Assembly: GCF_001426525.1 (NCBI RefSeq) | Contig: NZ_LMEW01000007.1 | Coordinates: 62,001-126,000, forward strand | Reading direction: 5' to 3' | Length of the DNA: 64,000 bases | Origin: Massilia sp. Root133 | GTDB lineage: Bacteria > Pseudomonadota > Gammaproteobacteria > Burkholderiales > Burkholderiaceae_D | Shown here: piece after piece, positions 49,877 to 60,215 of the stretch | How positions within the stretch are numbered: the stretch's first letter is position 1 | How the letters are laid out: each line of letters begins with the position of its first letter | Position numbers and translations under genes: made by a program | Notes under the pieces: model-generated | The model's database searches: none | Told to the model about the DNA's origin: nothing | Seen by the model: only the letters and a program-made list of their open reading frames with translations

Positions 49877-50350
49877 ATGCATCGTAAATCCATTGACGTC
49901 TGGGTCGGCCTTTTTGTCCTGTTGGGTGCGTTAGCGCTCCTTTTCCTGGCACTCAAGGCCGGTAACATGAGCACGATTTCGTTCAGCAAGACGTACGCCA
50001 TCACGGGCAAGTTCGACAACATCGGCGGCCTGAAGCCGCAATCGCCCGTCAAGAGCGCGGGCGTGGTCGTGGGCCGCGTGGGCGACATTGCGTTCGACGA
50101 TAAAAGTTTCCAGGCCATCGTCCGCCTCGATCTGAATCCTGCTTACAAGTTCCCGAAGGACAGCTCTCTGAAGATCCTGACCTCGGGCCTGCTCGGTGAG
50201 CAATACATCGGCATCGAGGCCGGTGGCGACATGAACAATCTCGTCGAAGGCGACCGCATCACCCGTACGCAATCGGCCGCAGTGCTCGAAGACTTGATTA
50301 ATCAATTTATCTATAGCAAGGCAGCCGAAGGAAAGGACAGTAGCAAATGA
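49877..50350 (+). CDS. mlaD: MCE-domain lipid-transport protein MlaD
   Basis: The 157-residue protein has an N-terminal transmembrane anchor (about 8-28) and one MCE domain (FDNIGGLKPQSPVKSAGVVVG ... LTSGLLGEQYIGIEAGG). It forms the periplasmic hexameric pore of the Mla complex. Its end overlaps mlaA by 4 bases. Confidence 0.95.
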   Translation: MHRKSIDVWVGLFVLLGALALLFLALKAGNMSTISFSKTYAITGKFDNIGGLKPQSPVKSAGVVVGRVGDIAFDDKSFQAIVRLDLNPAYKFPKDSSLKILTSGLLGEQYIGIEAGGDMNNLVEGDRITRTQSAAVLEDLINQFIYSKAAEGKDSSK

Positions 50351-51210
50351 CGAACCGCAATGACTCCGCCTCGCCGCGTACCCGCACTGGCCTGGCGCTG
50401 ACACTCGGTGCAGCCGTATTGCTGAGTGGCTGTGCGACGACCGCCAACCCGAAAGACCCGTTCGAGAAGTTCAACCGGGCCATGTTCAGCTTCAACGACA
50501 CGGTCGACCGCGTCGCCCTGAAGCCGGCCGCCACCGCCTACAAGAACGTCACGCCGACCTTCGTGCAAACGGGCGTGAACAATTTCTTCGGTAACTTGAC
50601 CGATTTGTGGAGCTCGCTGAACAATTTTGCCCAGCTGAAAGGGCAAGACGGCTTGAACGATTTCATGCGTTTTGCCGTGAACTCCACGCTGGGTCTCGCC
50701 GGCGTGCTGGACATCGCCACCCCGGCCGGCATGCGCAAGCATAACGAGGACTTCGGCCAGACCCTCGGATATTGGGGCGTGCCGAGCGGTCCCTACTTGA
50801 TGTTGCCGCTGCTGGGCCCATCTACGATCCGTGACACCGCGACCTTGCCCGCCGACTGGTGGGGCGATGCGTGGACCCACGTGAACGATGTGCCGTGGCG
50901 CACCAGTGGCATCGTCCTGCGCGCGGTCGACCAGCGTGCCAGCGTGCTGGACGCGTCGAACCTGCTGGAAGACGCCGCCCTCGACCGTTACGAATTCATC
51001 CGTGACGGCTACATGCAGCGTCGCAACAGCAAGGTGCTCGACACGGACAAGGCGCAGGAACGCGCCGACAAGGTCCACGAAAAACTGGAAAAGGTCCAGG
51101 AAAAGGTCGAATCGAAGCTGGGCGTGAAACTGGGCCCGAAACCGGTGCCCGAAGATGGCGCGGAAGAGCCCGCAGCGGCGCCCGTGTCATCCGAACCGGC
51201 CAGCAAATAG
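50347..51210 (+). CDS. mlaA: outer-membrane lipoprotein MlaA (VacJ)
   Basis: MlaA removes phospholipids from the outer leaflet of the outer membrane. The 287-residue protein has a lipobox LSGC (Cys about residue 29), the VacJ core (DPFEKFNRAMFSFNDTVDR, GVPSGPYLMLPLLGPSTIRD) and a Lys/Glu-rich coiled tail (about 235-287). In Burkholderiales it belongs to the mla operon, unlike in Escherichia coli. Confidence 0.95.
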   Translation: MTNRNDSASPRTRTGLALTLGAAVLLSGCATTANPKDPFEKFNRAMFSFNDTVDRVALKPAATAYKNVTPTFVQTGVNNFFGNLTDLWSSLNNFAQLKGQDGLNDFMRFAVNSTLGLAGVLDIATPAGMRKHNEDFGQTLGYWGVPSGPYLMLPLLGPSTIRDTATLPADWWGDAWTHVNDVPWRTSGIVLRAVDQRASVLDASNLLEDAALDRYEFIRDGYMQRRNSKVLDTDKAQERADKVHEKLEKVQEKVESKLGVKLGPKPVPEDGAEEPAAAPVSSEPASK

Positions 51211-51287
51211 TTAACGACGGTACAGCCAGGCCGTCCGCGCAGCACGCGGGACCGCTTGGCCAGACCCAACCAAATTAAAGGAAGCGT

Positions 51288-51941
51288 ATGAAGCCCATCG
51301 CAAAACTGATCGTGACCGCCGCCGCCGTGGCCATGTCCACCGCCGTTCTCGTCGCGCCGGCCCGCGCCGCCGTCGAGGCACCGGATGCCCTCGTGAAACG
51401 CGTCTCCACCGACGTCATCGATAGCGTCAAGGCCGACAAGGACATCCAGGCCGGCAACAGCAGGAAAATCATGGATCTGGTCAACAGCAAGATCCTGCCG
51501 TACGTCGATTCCGACAAGATGACGGCCCAGGCCGCCGGCCGCTTCTGGCGCCAGGCGACGCCGGAGCAGCAAAAGCAGCTGGCGGCCGAGTTCCGCACGC
51601 TGCTCGTGTACACCTATGCCGGTGCGCTGTCGCAGATCAAGAACGAAACCATCGAGTTCAAGCCGTTCCGCGCCGACCCGGCCGACACGGAAGTCGAGGT
51701 GAAATCGCAGGTCAACCTGACCCGCGGCGAGCCGATCACCCTGAACTACCGCCTGGCCAAGGGCCCGCAGGGCTGGAAGATCTTCGACCTGAACGTGCTG
51801 GGCGCGTGGCTGGTGGAAACCTACAAGAGCACCTTCGCGTCGGAAATCGGCAAGAACGGCATCGACGGCCTGATCAAGAAGCTGCACGACCGCAACGAGC
51901 AGCTGGCCAACAAGCCGCTGACCAAGTCCGCGCAGAAGTAA
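51288..51941 (+). CDS. mlaC: periplasmic phospholipid carrier MlaC
   Basis: The 217-residue protein has a signal peptide (cleavage about ARA, residue 27) and the Tol-Tol-Q2/MlaC domain (VNSKILPYVDSDKMTAQAAG, WKIFDLNVLGAWLVETYKS). It shuttles lipids between MlaA and MlaFEDB. AAGGAA precedes the ATG; a 77-base gap from mlaA holds a small GC hairpin. Confidence 0.94.
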   Translation: MKPIAKLIVTAAAVAMSTAVLVAPARAAVEAPDALVKRVSTDVIDSVKADKDIQAGNSRKIMDLVNSKILPYVDSDKMTAQAAGRFWRQATPEQQKQLAAEFRTLLVYTYAGALSQIKNETIEFKPFRADPADTEVEVKSQVNLTRGEPITLNYRLAKGPQGWKIFDLNVLGAWLVETYKSTFASEIGKNGIDGLIKKLHDRNEQLANKPLTKSAQK

Positions 51942-51943
51942 GC

Positions 51944-52219
51944 ATGGCGGAAGCGAATCCCATGCTCTCGCTGGAAGCCCTGACGTTCGACAACGCGCAA
52001 GCGGCGTTGGCGCGGGGCTGTGCGGCCGTGTCCGCCGGCGAAACCGAGTTCGACCTCGGCGGCGTCAAGGCCGCCGACTCCTCGGCCCTGGCCCTGATGC
52101 TGGCCTGGCAGCGCCGCGCGCAGGGACTGGGGCGCAGCCTGAAGTTCATCAATGTGCCGGCCAACGTCGATGCGTTGGCAAAGTTATACGGCGTCGACGG
52201 GTTGTTGGGCCGCGCGTAA
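51944..52219 (+). CDS. mlaB: STAS-domain protein MlaB
   Basis: The 91-residue STAS protein (FDLGGVKAADSSALALMLAW) stabilises MlaF. It begins 2 bases after the mlaC stop, so it is translationally coupled and completes mlaFEDACB. Confidence 0.9.
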   Translation: MAEANPMLSLEALTFDNAQAALARGCAAVSAGETEFDLGGVKAADSSALALMLAWQRRAQGLGRSLKFINVPANVDALAKLYGVDGLLGRA

Positions 52220-52228
52220 CTTTGTAGA

Positions 52229-52261
52229 CACGTGATTGATGCCCCCGGCATCAATCACGTG
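52229..52261. promoter_or_regulatory. perfect 15-base inverted repeat after mlaB
   Basis: CACGTGATTGATGCC and GGCATCAATCACGTG pair fully around a 3-base loop (CCC), 10 bases after mlaB. No T tract follows, and a separate terminator stands just downstream. Confidence 0.6.
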
Positions 52262-52270
52262 CCCACCCTC

Positions 52271-52308
52271 GAAAACGCCACGGCCCGGAACGCCGTGGCG
52301 TTTTCTTC
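52271..52308 (+). terminator. Rho-independent terminator of the mla operon
   Basis: GAAAACGCCACGGC (52271-52284) and GCCGTGGCGTTTTC (52292-52305) are perfect 14-base arms. The T tract of the descending arm is part of the stem, so the structure could work in both directions. Confidence 0.8.
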
Positions 52309-52314
52309 TATAAT
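52309..52314 (+). promoter_or_regulatory. -10 box (TATAAT) of the ABC-2 exporter operon
   Basis: A consensus TATAAT directly follows the mla terminator, 46 bases before the ATP-binding protein start. The -35 would fall within the terminator loop (CGGAAC) and is weak. Confidence 0.55.
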
Positions 52315-52359
52315 GGCTCGTTTCACCCGCACGGTTCCGGTCCCTCGGATCCCCAACGC

Positions 52360-53277
52360 ATGACAGCAGCCATCCAGATCGACAGCGTCGAGAAAAGCTA
52401 CAAGGGCTTCAAGGCCCTCAAGGGCGTTTCACTGAACATCGAACAAGGCGAATTCTTCGGCCTCCTCGGCCCGAATGGCGCCGGCAAGACGACCCTGATT
52501 TCGACCATCGCCGGCCTCATTCGTCCGGACGTCGGCAGCGTGCGCATCCACGGCCACGACGTCGTGAAGGATTTCCGCGAGGCGCGCATGAAGCTGGGCG
52601 TCGTGCCGCAGGAACTCGTGTTCGACCCGTTCTTCACCGTGCGCGAGACCCTGCGCCTGCAATCGGGCTATTTCGGCCTGAAGAACAACGATCCATGGAT
52701 CGACGAGGTCATGGAAAACCTCGACCTCACGCCCAAGGCCGACGTCAACATGCGCGCGCTGTCCGGCGGCATGAAGCGCCGCGTGCTCGTCGCCCAGGCC
52801 CTCGTCCATAAACCGCCCGTGATCGTGCTGGACGAACCGACGGCCGGTGTCGACGTCGAACTGCGCCAGACGCTGTGGAAGTTCATCGCGCGCCTGAACC
52901 GCGAGGGTCATACGGTCGTCCTGACGACGCACTACCTGGAAGAAGCGCAGGCCATGTGCCAGCGCGTGGCCATGCTCAAGACGGGCAACGTCGTCGCGCT
53001 GGACACCATGTCGCAGCTGCTGCGCCGCGTGTCCGGCTCGTCGCTTGTCGTGCACCTGAAGCACGGCGGTCTGCCGGAAGGCCTGCGCCACCTCGTCGCC
53101 CATGACGAACATAACGGCGGCAACAAATACACCCTGCGCGTCAACGAGTACAGCGAAGTGGAGGGCATCCTCGCGCGCCTGCGCGAATCGGGTGCCGAGA
53201 TCGACGAGATGCAGTTGCAGCAGGCCGACCTGGAAGACATTTTTATCCAGATCATGGAAGGGAGCCCGGTACGATGA
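52360..53277 (+). CDS. ABC-2 type exporter, ATP-binding protein
   Basis: The 305-residue ATPase has Walker A GPNGAGKTT (about residues 37-45), signature LSGGMKRR and Walker B VIVLDEPTAGVD, with a C-terminal extension ending in DLEDIFIQIMEGSPVR. It resembles YadG. The permease gene follows with a 4-base overlap. Substrate is unknown. Confidence 0.92.
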   Translation: MTAAIQIDSVEKSYKGFKALKGVSLNIEQGEFFGLLGPNGAGKTTLISTIAGLIRPDVGSVRIHGHDVVKDFREARMKLGVVPQELVFDPFFTVRETLRLQSGYFGLKNNDPWIDEVMENLDLTPKADVNMRALSGGMKRRVLVAQALVHKPPVIVLDEPTAGVDVELRQTLWKFIARLNREGHTVVLTTHYLEEAQAMCQRVAMLKTGNVVALDTMSQLLRRVSGSSLVVHLKHGGLPEGLRHLVAHDEHNGGNKYTLRVNEYSEVEGILARLRESGAEIDEMQLQQADLEDIFIQIMEGSPVR

Positions 53278-54041
53278 ACGCGTTTTCCGTGGGTTTCCGC
53301 ACCCTGTTTTATAAAGAAATCCTGCGCTTCTGGAAGGTTGCCACGCAAACCATCGCCGCGCCCGTCGTCAGCGCGATGCTGTATCTGCTGATCTTCGGCC
53401 ACGTGCTCGACGGCCGCGTCGAGATGCTCGATGGCGTCAGCTACACGTCGTTCCTCGTGCCCGGCCTCGTGATGATGAGCGTGCTGCAGAACGCGTTCGC
53501 CAACTCGTCGTCGTCGCTGATCCAGTCGAAAATCACGGGCAACCTCGTGTTCATCCTGCTGCCGCCGCTGTCGCACGTGGAGATCCTGTCCGCATATGTG
53601 ACGGCGTCCGTCGTGCGCGGGCTGGCCGTCGGCCTGGGCGTGTTCGTCATCACGGCGTGGTTCGCGCATCTGTCGTTCGTGGCGCCGCTGTGGATCATCG
53701 TGTTCGCGCTGCTGGGCGCCGGCATCCTGGGCACGCTGGGCGTCATCGCCGGCATCTGGGCGGAAAAATTCGACCAGCTGGCCGCTTTCCAGAACTTTTT
53801 GATCACGCCTGCAACATTTTTGGCCGGTGTGTTCTATTCCATTAAGAAACTTCCGCCGTTCTGGCTCGCAGTCTCGCATTTCAACCCGTTCTTTTATATG
53901 ATTGACGGGTTCCGCTATGGTTTCTTTGGCCAGTCCGACGTGTCGCCGTGGACCAGCCTGGCAATCGTCGCCGTCTTCTTCGTGGCCTTGGCCGCTATCG
54001 CAATCAATCTGCTTCGCCGCGGCTACAAGCTGCGTCACTGA
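53274..54041 (+). CDS. ABC-2 type exporter, permease
   Basis: The 255-residue protein has about six transmembrane segments and the ABC-2 pattern (YTSFLVPGLVMMSVLQNAFAN, LITPATFLAGVFYSIKKLPP, NPFFYMIDGFRYGFFG), similar to YadH. It overlaps the ATPase gene by ATGA. Confidence 0.92.
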   Translation: MNAFSVGFRTLFYKEILRFWKVATQTIAAPVVSAMLYLLIFGHVLDGRVEMLDGVSYTSFLVPGLVMMSVLQNAFANSSSSLIQSKITGNLVFILLPPLSHVEILSAYVTASVVRGLAVGLGVFVITAWFAHLSFVAPLWIIVFALLGAGILGTLGVIAGIWAEKFDQLAAFQNFLITPATFLAGVFYSIKKLPPFWLAVSHFNPFFYMIDGFRYGFFGQSDVSPWTSLAIVAVFFVALAAIAINLLRRGYKLRH

Positions 54042-54047
54042 AAAAAC

Positions 54048-54284
54048 ATGGTTACTACACCCGAACTCATCCACGGCTACATCCAAAAAGGCCTGGAATG
54101 CACCCACCTGGAAGTGGAGGGCGATGGCCAGCATTTCAGCGCCGTCATCGTCTCGCCTGCATTCGCCGGCAAGAGCCGCATCCAGCGCCACCAGATCGTC
54201 TATGCCGCCCTGGGCGACCGCATGCGTGAAGAAATCCACGCGCTGTCGATGAAGACGCTGACCCCGGACGAGTATCAAGGATAA
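54048..54284 (+). CDS. ibaG: BolA-family protein IbaG
   Basis: The 78-residue BolA-type protein contains LEVEGDGQHFSAVIVSPAFAG and RIQRHQIVYAALGDRM with the conserved His used with CGFS glutaredoxins for Fe-S binding. It is 6 bases after the exporter permease and 3 before murA. Confidence 0.92.
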   Translation: MVTTPELIHGYIQKGLECTHLEVEGDGQHFSAVIVSPAFAGKSRIQRHQIVYAALGDRMREEIHALSMKTLTPDEYQG

Positions 54285-54287
54285 TCA

Positions 54288-55538
54288 ATGGACAAGCTCC
54301 AGATCGTCGGCGGCAAGCGCCTGAACGGTGACATCCCCATCTCGGGCGCCAAGAACGCGGCGCTCCCGATCCTGTGCGCGGGCCTGCTGACGGCCGGCGA
54401 CCTTGCCCTGTCGAACGTGCCGCGCCTGCACGACGTGCGCACGATGCTGCGCCTGCTCGAACAGACCGGCCTGAAGGTCACGCAGGACGACGAGAACGTC
54501 GTGCTGAACGGTTCCGCCATCAACACCCTCGTCGCACCGTACGAGCTGGTGAAGACGATGCGCGCATCGATCCTCGTGCTGGGCCCGATGCTGGCGCGCT
54601 TCGGCGAAGCCAAGGTGTCGCTGCCGGGCGGCTGCGCGATCGGTTCGCGTCCCGTCGACCAGCACATCAAGGGCCTGCGCCAGATGGGCGCCGACATCAC
54701 GATCGAGGGCGGCTACATCTACGCGAAGGCATCGCGCCTGAAGGGCGCCCGCATCCACACGGACATGATCACCGTGACGGGCACCGAGAACCTGCTGATG
54801 GCCGCCACGCTGGCCGACGGCGAGACGATCCTGGAAAACGCCGCGCGCGAACCGGAAGTGACGGACCTCGCGAACATGCTCGTGGCGATGGGCGCGAAGA
54901 TCGATGGCATCGGCACCGACCGCCTCGTGATCCAGGGCGTCGACAGCCTGCACGGCACCGAACATGGCGTCATCTCCGACCGCATCGAAGCGGCCACGTT
55001 CCTGTGCGCCGTCGCGGCGACGGGCGGCGACATCCGCATCACCCGCACCCGCACCGACATCTTCGACGTGGCCATCGACAAGCTGCGCGAGATGGGCGTC
55101 CAGCTGACCGTGGAAGGCGACAGCATCCGCGCGCGCATGGACGGCCGTCCGCAGCCGGTGTCGTTCCGTACCACGGAATACCCGGGCTTCCCGACCGACA
55201 TGCAGGCCCAGTTCATGGCCGTGAACACGATCGCGAACGGCTCGAGCCGTGTCACCGAAACCATCTTCGAAAACCGCTTCATGCACGTGCAGGAAATGAA
55301 CCGCCTGGGCGCGCAGATCTCCACCGAGGGCAACATGGCCTTCATCAAGGGCGTCGACCGCCTCGTCGGCGCGCCCGTGATGGCGACCGACCTGCGCGCA
55401 TCGGCGTCCCTCGTGATCGCCGGCCTGGCCGCCGAGGGCACGACCCTCGTCGACCGCATCTATCACCTCGATCGCGGGTATGACCGGATGGAGGCGAAGT
55501 TGTCGGCGGTGGGCGCGGATATCGTACGGATCAAATAA
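54288..55538 (+). CDS. murA: UDP-N-acetylglucosamine 1-carboxyvinyltransferase
   Basis: MurA commits UDP-GlcNAc to peptidoglycan synthesis. The 416-residue protein has the catalytic Cys in [16 protein letters not shown] (about residue 116), the N-terminal [13 protein letters not shown] and the [17 protein letters not shown] region. It is the fosfomycin target. AAGGATAA precedes the ATG. Confidence 0.97.
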   Translation: MDKLQIVGGKRLNGDIPISGAKNAALPILCAGLLTAGDLALSNVPRLHDVRTMLRLLEQTGLKVTQDDENVVLNGSAINTLVAPYELVKTMRASILVLGPMLARFGEAKVSLPGGCAIGSRPVDQHIKGLRQMGADITIEGGYIYAKASRLKGARIHTDMITVTGTENLLMAATLADGETILENAAREPEVTDLANMLVAMGAKIDGIGTDRLVIQGVDSLHGTEHGVISDRIEAATFLCAVAATGGDIRITRTRTDIFDVAIDKLREMGVQLTVEGDSIRARMDGRPQPVSFRTTEYPGFPTDMQAQFMAVNTIANGSSRVTETIFENRFMHVQEMNRLGAQISTEGNMAFIKGVDRLVGAPVMATDLRASASLVIAGLAAEGTTLVDRIYHLDRGYDRMEAKLSAVGADIVRIK

Positions 55539-55546
55539 AGACAAAG

Positions 55547-55661
55547 CGTCATTCCCGCGCAGGCGGGAATCCATGCTGAGCTTCCGATGGAAGCCAACGA
55601 AGATTTACCGAATCAGCTGCCGGAGCTTCAGTATGGGTTCCCGCTTTCGCGGGAACGACGG
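55547..55661. repeat. REP/BIME-like repeat pair between murA and hisG
   Basis: CGTCATTCCCGCGCAGGCGGGAATCC with CATGCTGAGCTTCC faces an inverted unit ending GGGTTCCCGCTTTCGCGGGAACGACGG; the outer arms are about 115 bases apart. It fills almost the whole gap between the two genes. Confidence 0.85.
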
Positions 55662-55681
55662 CACAAACCAAAACTAGTCAC

Positions 55682-56356
55682 ATGAACGACACCACTCGGG
55701 ACAGCTCGCAGCTGATCCTCGCCCTCTCGAAGGGCCGCATCTTCGAAGATACGCTGCCGCTGCTGTCCGCGGCCGGCATCGAGGTACTGGAAAATCCGGA
55801 AACCTCGCGCAAGCTGATCCTCGCCACCAACGATCCCGGCATCCGTGTGCTGATCGTGCGCGCCAGCGACGTGCCGACCTATGTCCAGCATGGCGCCGCC
55901 GACTTTGGCGTGGCCGGCAAGGACGTGCTGCTCGAGCATGGCGGCGAAGGGCTGTATCAACCGATCGACCTGCGCATCGCCTGCTGCCGCATGTCCGTGG
56001 CCGCCAACGCCGGCTTCGACTACGACAACGCCGTGCGCCAGGGCGCGCGCCTGCGCGTGGCCACCAAGTTCGTGCACACGGCGCGCGAGCACTTCGCGAA
56101 GAAGGGCGTGCACGTCGACCTGATCAAACTGTATGGCTCGATGGAGCTGGCGCCGCTGGTCGGCCTGTCCGACGCCATCGTCGACGTCGTGTCGACGGGC
56201 GGCACGCTGCGCGCCAACAACCTGGTCGAAGTGGAAAAGATCATGGAGATCTCGTCGCGCCTCGTCGTCAACCAGGCCGCGCTGAAACTCAAGCGCGAGC
56301 GCCTGCAACCGATCATCGACGCGTTCGAACGCGCGTCCAAGCAGCAGCAATGCTAA
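55682..56356 (+). CDS. hisG: ATP phosphoribosyltransferase (short form)
   Basis: HisG catalyses the first step of histidine synthesis. The 224-residue short form lacks the regulatory C-terminal domain and needs HisZ. Motifs: [33 protein letters not shown] and [19 protein letters not shown]. Confidence 0.95.
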   Translation: MNDTTRDSSQLILALSKGRIFEDTLPLLSAAGIEVLENPETSRKLILATNDPGIRVLIVRASDVPTYVQHGAADFGVAGKDVLLEHGGEGLYQPIDLRIACCRMSVAANAGFDYDNAVRQGARLRVATKFVHTAREHFAKKGVHVDLIKLYGSMELAPLVGLSDAIVDVVSTGGTLRANNLVEVEKIMEISSRLVVNQAALKLKRERLQPIIDAFERASKQQQC

Positions 56357-56361
56357 CGACC

Positions 56362-57687
56362 ATGTCCATCACGATCCGCAAACTCGATTCCACCGCCGCC
56401 GATTTCCAGCAGACCCTGAACACGCTGCTCGCGTTCGAAGCGGAGACCGACGACGCCATCGAAACCGCCGTGGCGAACATCCTCGCCGACGTGAAGGCGC
56501 GCGGCGATGCCGCCGTGCTGGAATACACGAACAAGTTCGACCGGCTCCCGAACGGCGGCGCCACCAGCATGACCGCGCTCGACGTCACGCAGGAAGAGCT
56601 GCAGGAAGCGTTGAATGCGCTGCCGGAAGCCCAGCGCGCCGCGTTGCGCACGGCGGCAGAGCGCATCCGCGTCTTCCACGAGCGCCAGAAGCAGGAACTG
56701 AACGGCTTTACGTACACGGAGCCGGACGGCACGGTGCTGGGCCAGCGCGTCACGCCGCTGGACCGCGTGGGCATCTACGTCCCGGGCGGCAAGGCCGCGT
56801 ATCCGTCGTCCGTGCTGATGAACGCGATCCCGGCGCAGGTCGCGGGCGTGAAGGAAATCGTGATGGTCGTGCCGACGCCGGACGGCGTCAAGAACCGCAT
56901 GGTGCTGGCCGCCGCGGCGATCGCCGGCGTCACGCGCGTGATCACGATCGGCGGCGCACAGGCCGTCGGCGCGCTCGCGTACGGCACGGCGACCATCCCG
57001 CCGGTCGATAAAATCGTCGGCCCGGGCAATGCCTATGTCGCCGCCGCCAAGCGCCGCGTGTTCGGCACGGTGGGCATCGACATGATCGCGGGCCCGTCGG
57101 AAATCCTCGTGCTGTGCGACGGCACCACGGATCCGGACTGGGTCGCGATGGACCTGTTCTCGCAGGCCGAGCACGACGAGCTGGCGCAGGCGATCCTGCT
57201 GTGCCCCGACGCGGACTATATCGCCAAAGTGGAAGCGAGCATCCACAAGCTGCTGCCGACGATGCCGCGCAAGGACACCATCGCCACGTCGATGACGGAC
57301 CGCGGCGCGCTGATCCGCGTGCGCGACATGGATGAAGCGTGCGCCATCGCGAACGCCATCGCGGCCGAGCACCTGGAGATCTCCGCCGAGGAGCCGCAGC
57401 AGTGGGCCGATAAAATCCGTCACGCGGGCGCGATGTTCCTGGGCCGCTTCTCGTCCGAATCGCTGGGCGACTATTGCTGCGGCCCGAACCACGTGCTGCC
57501 GACGTCGCGCACGGCGCGCTTCTCGTCGCCGCTGGGCGTGTACGATTTCCAGAAGCGCTCGTCGATCCTGTTCGTGTCGCAGGCCGGCGCGCAAACGCTG
57601 GGCAAGGTCGCGGCCGAACTCGCGTACGGCGAGGGCCTGCAGGCGCACGCGCGCAGCGCAGAATTACGGATCGAATCGGGATCATGA
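56362..57687 (+). CDS. hisD: histidinol dehydrogenase
   Basis: The 441-residue enzyme oxidises histidinol to histidine. It has [39 protein letters not shown] and [18 protein letters not shown], and the conserved [20 protein letters not shown]. An in-frame ATG at 56350, overlapping hisG, is an alternative start. Its stop overlaps the methyltransferase ATG. Confidence 0.95.
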   Translation: MSITIRKLDSTAADFQQTLNTLLAFEAETDDAIETAVANILADVKARGDAAVLEYTNKFDRLPNGGATSMTALDVTQEELQEALNALPEAQRAALRTAAERIRVFHERQKQELNGFTYTEPDGTVLGQRVTPLDRVGIYVPGGKAAYPSSVLMNAIPAQVAGVKEIVMVVPTPDGVKNRMVLAAAAIAGVTRVITIGGAQAVGALAYGTATIPPVDKIVGPGNAYVAAAKRRVFGTVGIDMIAGPSEILVLCDGTTDPDWVAMDLFSQAEHDELAQAILLCPDADYIAKVEASIHKLLPTMPRKDTIATSMTDRGALIRVRDMDEACAIANAIAAEHLEISAEEPQQWADKIRHAGAMFLGRFSSESLGDYCCGPNHVLPTSRTARFSSPLGVYDFQKRSSILFVSQAGAQTLGKVAAELAYGEGLQAHARSAELRIESGS

Positions 57688-58505
57688 CGGCCTGGCTCGA
57701 TCAGGTCTTCTGCGAGGATGCGCTCGAAGGCATGGCGCGCATTCCCGATCGCAGCATCGACCTGATCCTGACGGACCCGCCGTACAATCTCGGCAAGGAT
57801 TACGGCAACGGCTCGGACCAGCAGAGCGTGGAGGATTACCTCGCGTGGACCGAGCGCTGGATCGATTGTGCGCTGCCGAAATTGAAAGACAACGGCAGCC
57901 TGTACATCTTTCTCACGTGGCGCTTCGCGCCCGAGATCTTCGTCATGCTCAAGCGGCGCATGACGATGATGAACGAGATCATCTGGGACCGCCGCGTCCC
58001 CTCGATGGGGGGCAGCACCAGGAGCTTTTCCTCGGTGCACGACACCATCGGCTTCTTCGTGAAGCGCAAGGATTATTATTTCGACTTGGACTCCGTGCGT
58101 ATCCCGTACGACGCCGAGACGAAGAAGGCGCGATCGCGCTCGATCTTCGTGGGCGCCAAGTGGCTGGAAGTGGGTTACAACCCGAAGGACCTGTGGAGCG
58201 TGTCGCGCCTGCATCGCGAACATGCGGAACGGGTCGACCATCCGACCCAGAAACCGCTCGAGATCATCGAGCGCATGGTCAAGGCGTCGTGCCCGCCGGG
58301 CGGCGTCGTGCTCGACCCGTTCATGGGCAGCGGCACGACGGCTCTGGCTGCAAAACGCCTCGGCCGGCATTTCACCGGTTTCGAGCTGAACCCCGCCTAC
58401 TGCGCGACCATCGCGGAACGTTTGTCCGCTCCCGCGCAGCCGGCCACCAAGAAACGCAAGGGCGTCCGCGTGGACGCCGCCACCGAAGGAGTAGACCAAG
58501 CATGA
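57684..58505 (+). CDS. DNA methyltransferase (N6-adenine/N4-cytosine, class beta), orphan
   Basis: The 273-residue protein has motif IV TDPPYN at residues 30-35 before motif [10 protein letters not shown] at 211-219, the order of beta-class DNA methyltransferases such as CcrM and YhdJ. DPPY favours N6-adenine. The middle part (about 80-200) is the likely target-recognition region. It overlaps hisD by ATGA at its start and hisC by ATGA at its end, so it is translated within the histidine operon. No restriction endonuclease is nearby. Specificity is unknown. Confidence 0.9.
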   Translation: MTAWLDQVFCEDALEGMARIPDRSIDLILTDPPYNLGKDYGNGSDQQSVEDYLAWTERWIDCALPKLKDNGSLYIFLTWRFAPEIFVMLKRRMTMMNEIIWDRRVPSMGGSTRSFSSVHDTIGFFVKRKDYYFDLDSVRIPYDAETKKARSRSIFVGAKWLEVGYNPKDLWSVSRLHREHAERVDHPTQKPLEIIERMVKASCPPGGVVLDPFMGSGTTALAAKRLGRHFTGFELNPAYCATIAERLSAPAQPATKKRKGVRVDAATEGVDQA

Positions 58506-59596
58506 CCAGCATCGACAAGCTCATCGCCAACACGATCCGCGAGGACGTCCGTGCCGGCCATATCTACAACGTGCCGGATTCGAGCGGCTACATCAAGCTG
58601 GACGCGATGGAAAACCCGTACCAGCTGCCGGATGCGCTGCGTGCCGAGCTGGCCCAGCGCCTGGCGGACGCCGTCCTGAACCGCTATCCGGTGCCGTCGT
58701 ATTCCGGCATCAAGGAACGCATCCGCGCCAAGCTGGGCGTGCCGGCCGGGTTCGACGTCATCCTCGGCAACGGCTCCGACGAGATCATCTCGATCCTGTG
58801 CACCGCCACCGCGCGTCAAGACAAACGCGCGGTCGTGCTGGCCCCGATCCCCGCGTTCGTGATGTTCCAGCGCTCCGCCCAGTTTGCGGGCATGGACTTC
58901 GTCGGCGTGCCGTTGAAAGCCGACTTCTCGCTGGACCGCGCCGCCATGCTGGCCGCGATCGCCGAGCACAAGCCGAGCCTCGTGTTCCTCGCCTACCCGA
59001 ACAACCCGACCGGCAACCTGTACGACGAGGCCGACATGGTCGCCATCATCGAAGCGCTGGGCGAGAATGGCATCGTCGTGGCCGACGAGGCGTATCACCC
59101 GTTCGCCCGCACGAGCTTCATGGACAAGCTGCCGCAGTATCCGAACCTCGTCGTGATGCGCACGCTGTCGAAGCTGGGCCTGGCCGGCATCCGCCTGGGC
59201 TACCTCGCTGCCGCACCGGCGCTGCTGGAACAGTTCGACAAGGTGCGGCCGCCGTACAATGTCAACGTATTGACGCAGGTGGTGGCCGAATTCGCGCTCG
59301 ACCACGTCGAGGTGCTGGACGAGCAGGCCGCCCGTTTGAACGAGGCGCGCACGGAACTGGCCGCCGCCATGGCCGCGCTGCCGGGCGTGACGGTGTTCCC
59401 GTCGAGTGCCAATTTCATCACCTTGCGCGTGCCGGACGCAGAAAAGACCTGCGCTAAACTGTTCGCAGAACGGGTACTGATTAAAAATTTGAGTAGAATG
59501 CATGAATTGCTGGCCAATTGCATCCGTGTTACGGTCAGCACCCCGGAAGAAAACTCCGTATTCCTGAATGCCCTGAAGGCTTCGCTGCAAGCCTGA
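58502..59596 (+). CDS. hisC: histidinol-phosphate aminotransferase
   Basis: The 364-residue PLP enzyme has [24 protein letters not shown] and the PLP lysine in [16 protein letters not shown]. It begins in the last codon region of the methyltransferase gene. Its usual place directly after hisD is taken by that gene. Confidence 0.95.
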   Translation: MTSIDKLIANTIREDVRAGHIYNVPDSSGYIKLDAMENPYQLPDALRAELAQRLADAVLNRYPVPSYSGIKERIRAKLGVPAGFDVILGNGSDEIISILCTATARQDKRAVVLAPIPAFVMFQRSAQFAGMDFVGVPLKADFSLDRAAMLAAIAEHKPSLVFLAYPNNPTGNLYDEADMVAIIEALGENGIVVADEAYHPFARTSFMDKLPQYPNLVVMRTLSKLGLAGIRLGYLAAAPALLEQFDKVRPPYNVNVLTQVVAEFALDHVEVLDEQAARLNEARTELAAAMAALPGVTVFPSSANFITLRVPDAEKTCAKLFAERVLIKNLSRMHELLANCIRVTVSTPEENSVFLNALKASLQA

Positions 59597-59616
59597 ACAC
59601 CGCCGAGCACCTAGCA

Positions 59617-60207
59617 ATGACCCGCACCGCAGAAATCACGCGCAACACGAGCGAAACGCAGATCCGCGTCGCGCTCAACCTGGACGGCACCGGCCGCCAG
59701 AAACTCAATACCGGGGTGCCGTTCCTCGACCACATGCTGGACCAGATCGCGCGCCACGGCCTGATCGACCTGGAAGTCGAGGCCGTCGGCGACCTGCACA
59801 TCGACGACCACCACACCGTCGAGGACACGGGCATCACGCTGGGCATGGCGGTCGCCATGGCCATCGGCGACAAGAAGGGCATCCGCCGCTACGGCCATGC
59901 CTACGTCCCGCTGGACGAGGCGCTGTCGCGCGTCGTGATCGACTTTTCCGGCCGCCCGGGCCTGGAATGGCACGTGCCGTTCACCCGCGCGACCATCGGC
60001 CGCTTCGACGTCGATCTGACCATCGAGTTCTTCCGCGGCTTCGTCAACCACGCCGGCGTGACGCTGCACGTGGATAACCTGCGCGGCGTGAACGCGCACC
60101 ACCAGTGCGAGACCGTCTTCAAAGCGTTCGGCCGCGCGCTGCGCATGGCGTCCGAGCTGGATGCGCGCGCCGCGGGCACGATCCCGTCCACCAAGGGCAG
60201 CCTGTAA
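59617..60207 (+). CDS. hisB: imidazoleglycerol-phosphate dehydratase
   Basis: The 196-residue monofunctional HisB has [27 protein letters not shown] and [17 protein letters not shown], the metal-binding histidines. No HisB phosphatase domain is fused. ATG 59617 follows hisC by 20 bases. Confidence 0.96.
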   Translation: MTRTAEITRNTSETQIRVALNLDGTGRQKLNTGVPFLDHMLDQIARHGLIDLEVEAVGDLHIDDHHTVEDTGITLGMAVAMAIGDKKGIRRYGHAYVPLDEALSRVVIDFSGRPGLEWHVPFTRATIGRFDVDLTIEFFRGFVNHAGVTLHVDNLRGVNAHHQCETVFKAFGRALRMASELDARAAGTIPSTKGSL

Positions 60208-60215
60208 AGAGAATC

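Noticed and set aside
57332..58501. N-terminal extension of hisC through hisD and the methyltransferase
   Set aside because: Only the last 364 residues match HisC; the rest is a frame shadow.
57684..58505. Complete restriction-modification system
   Set aside because: All neighbours are histidine genes and no endonuclease or specificity subunit is present.
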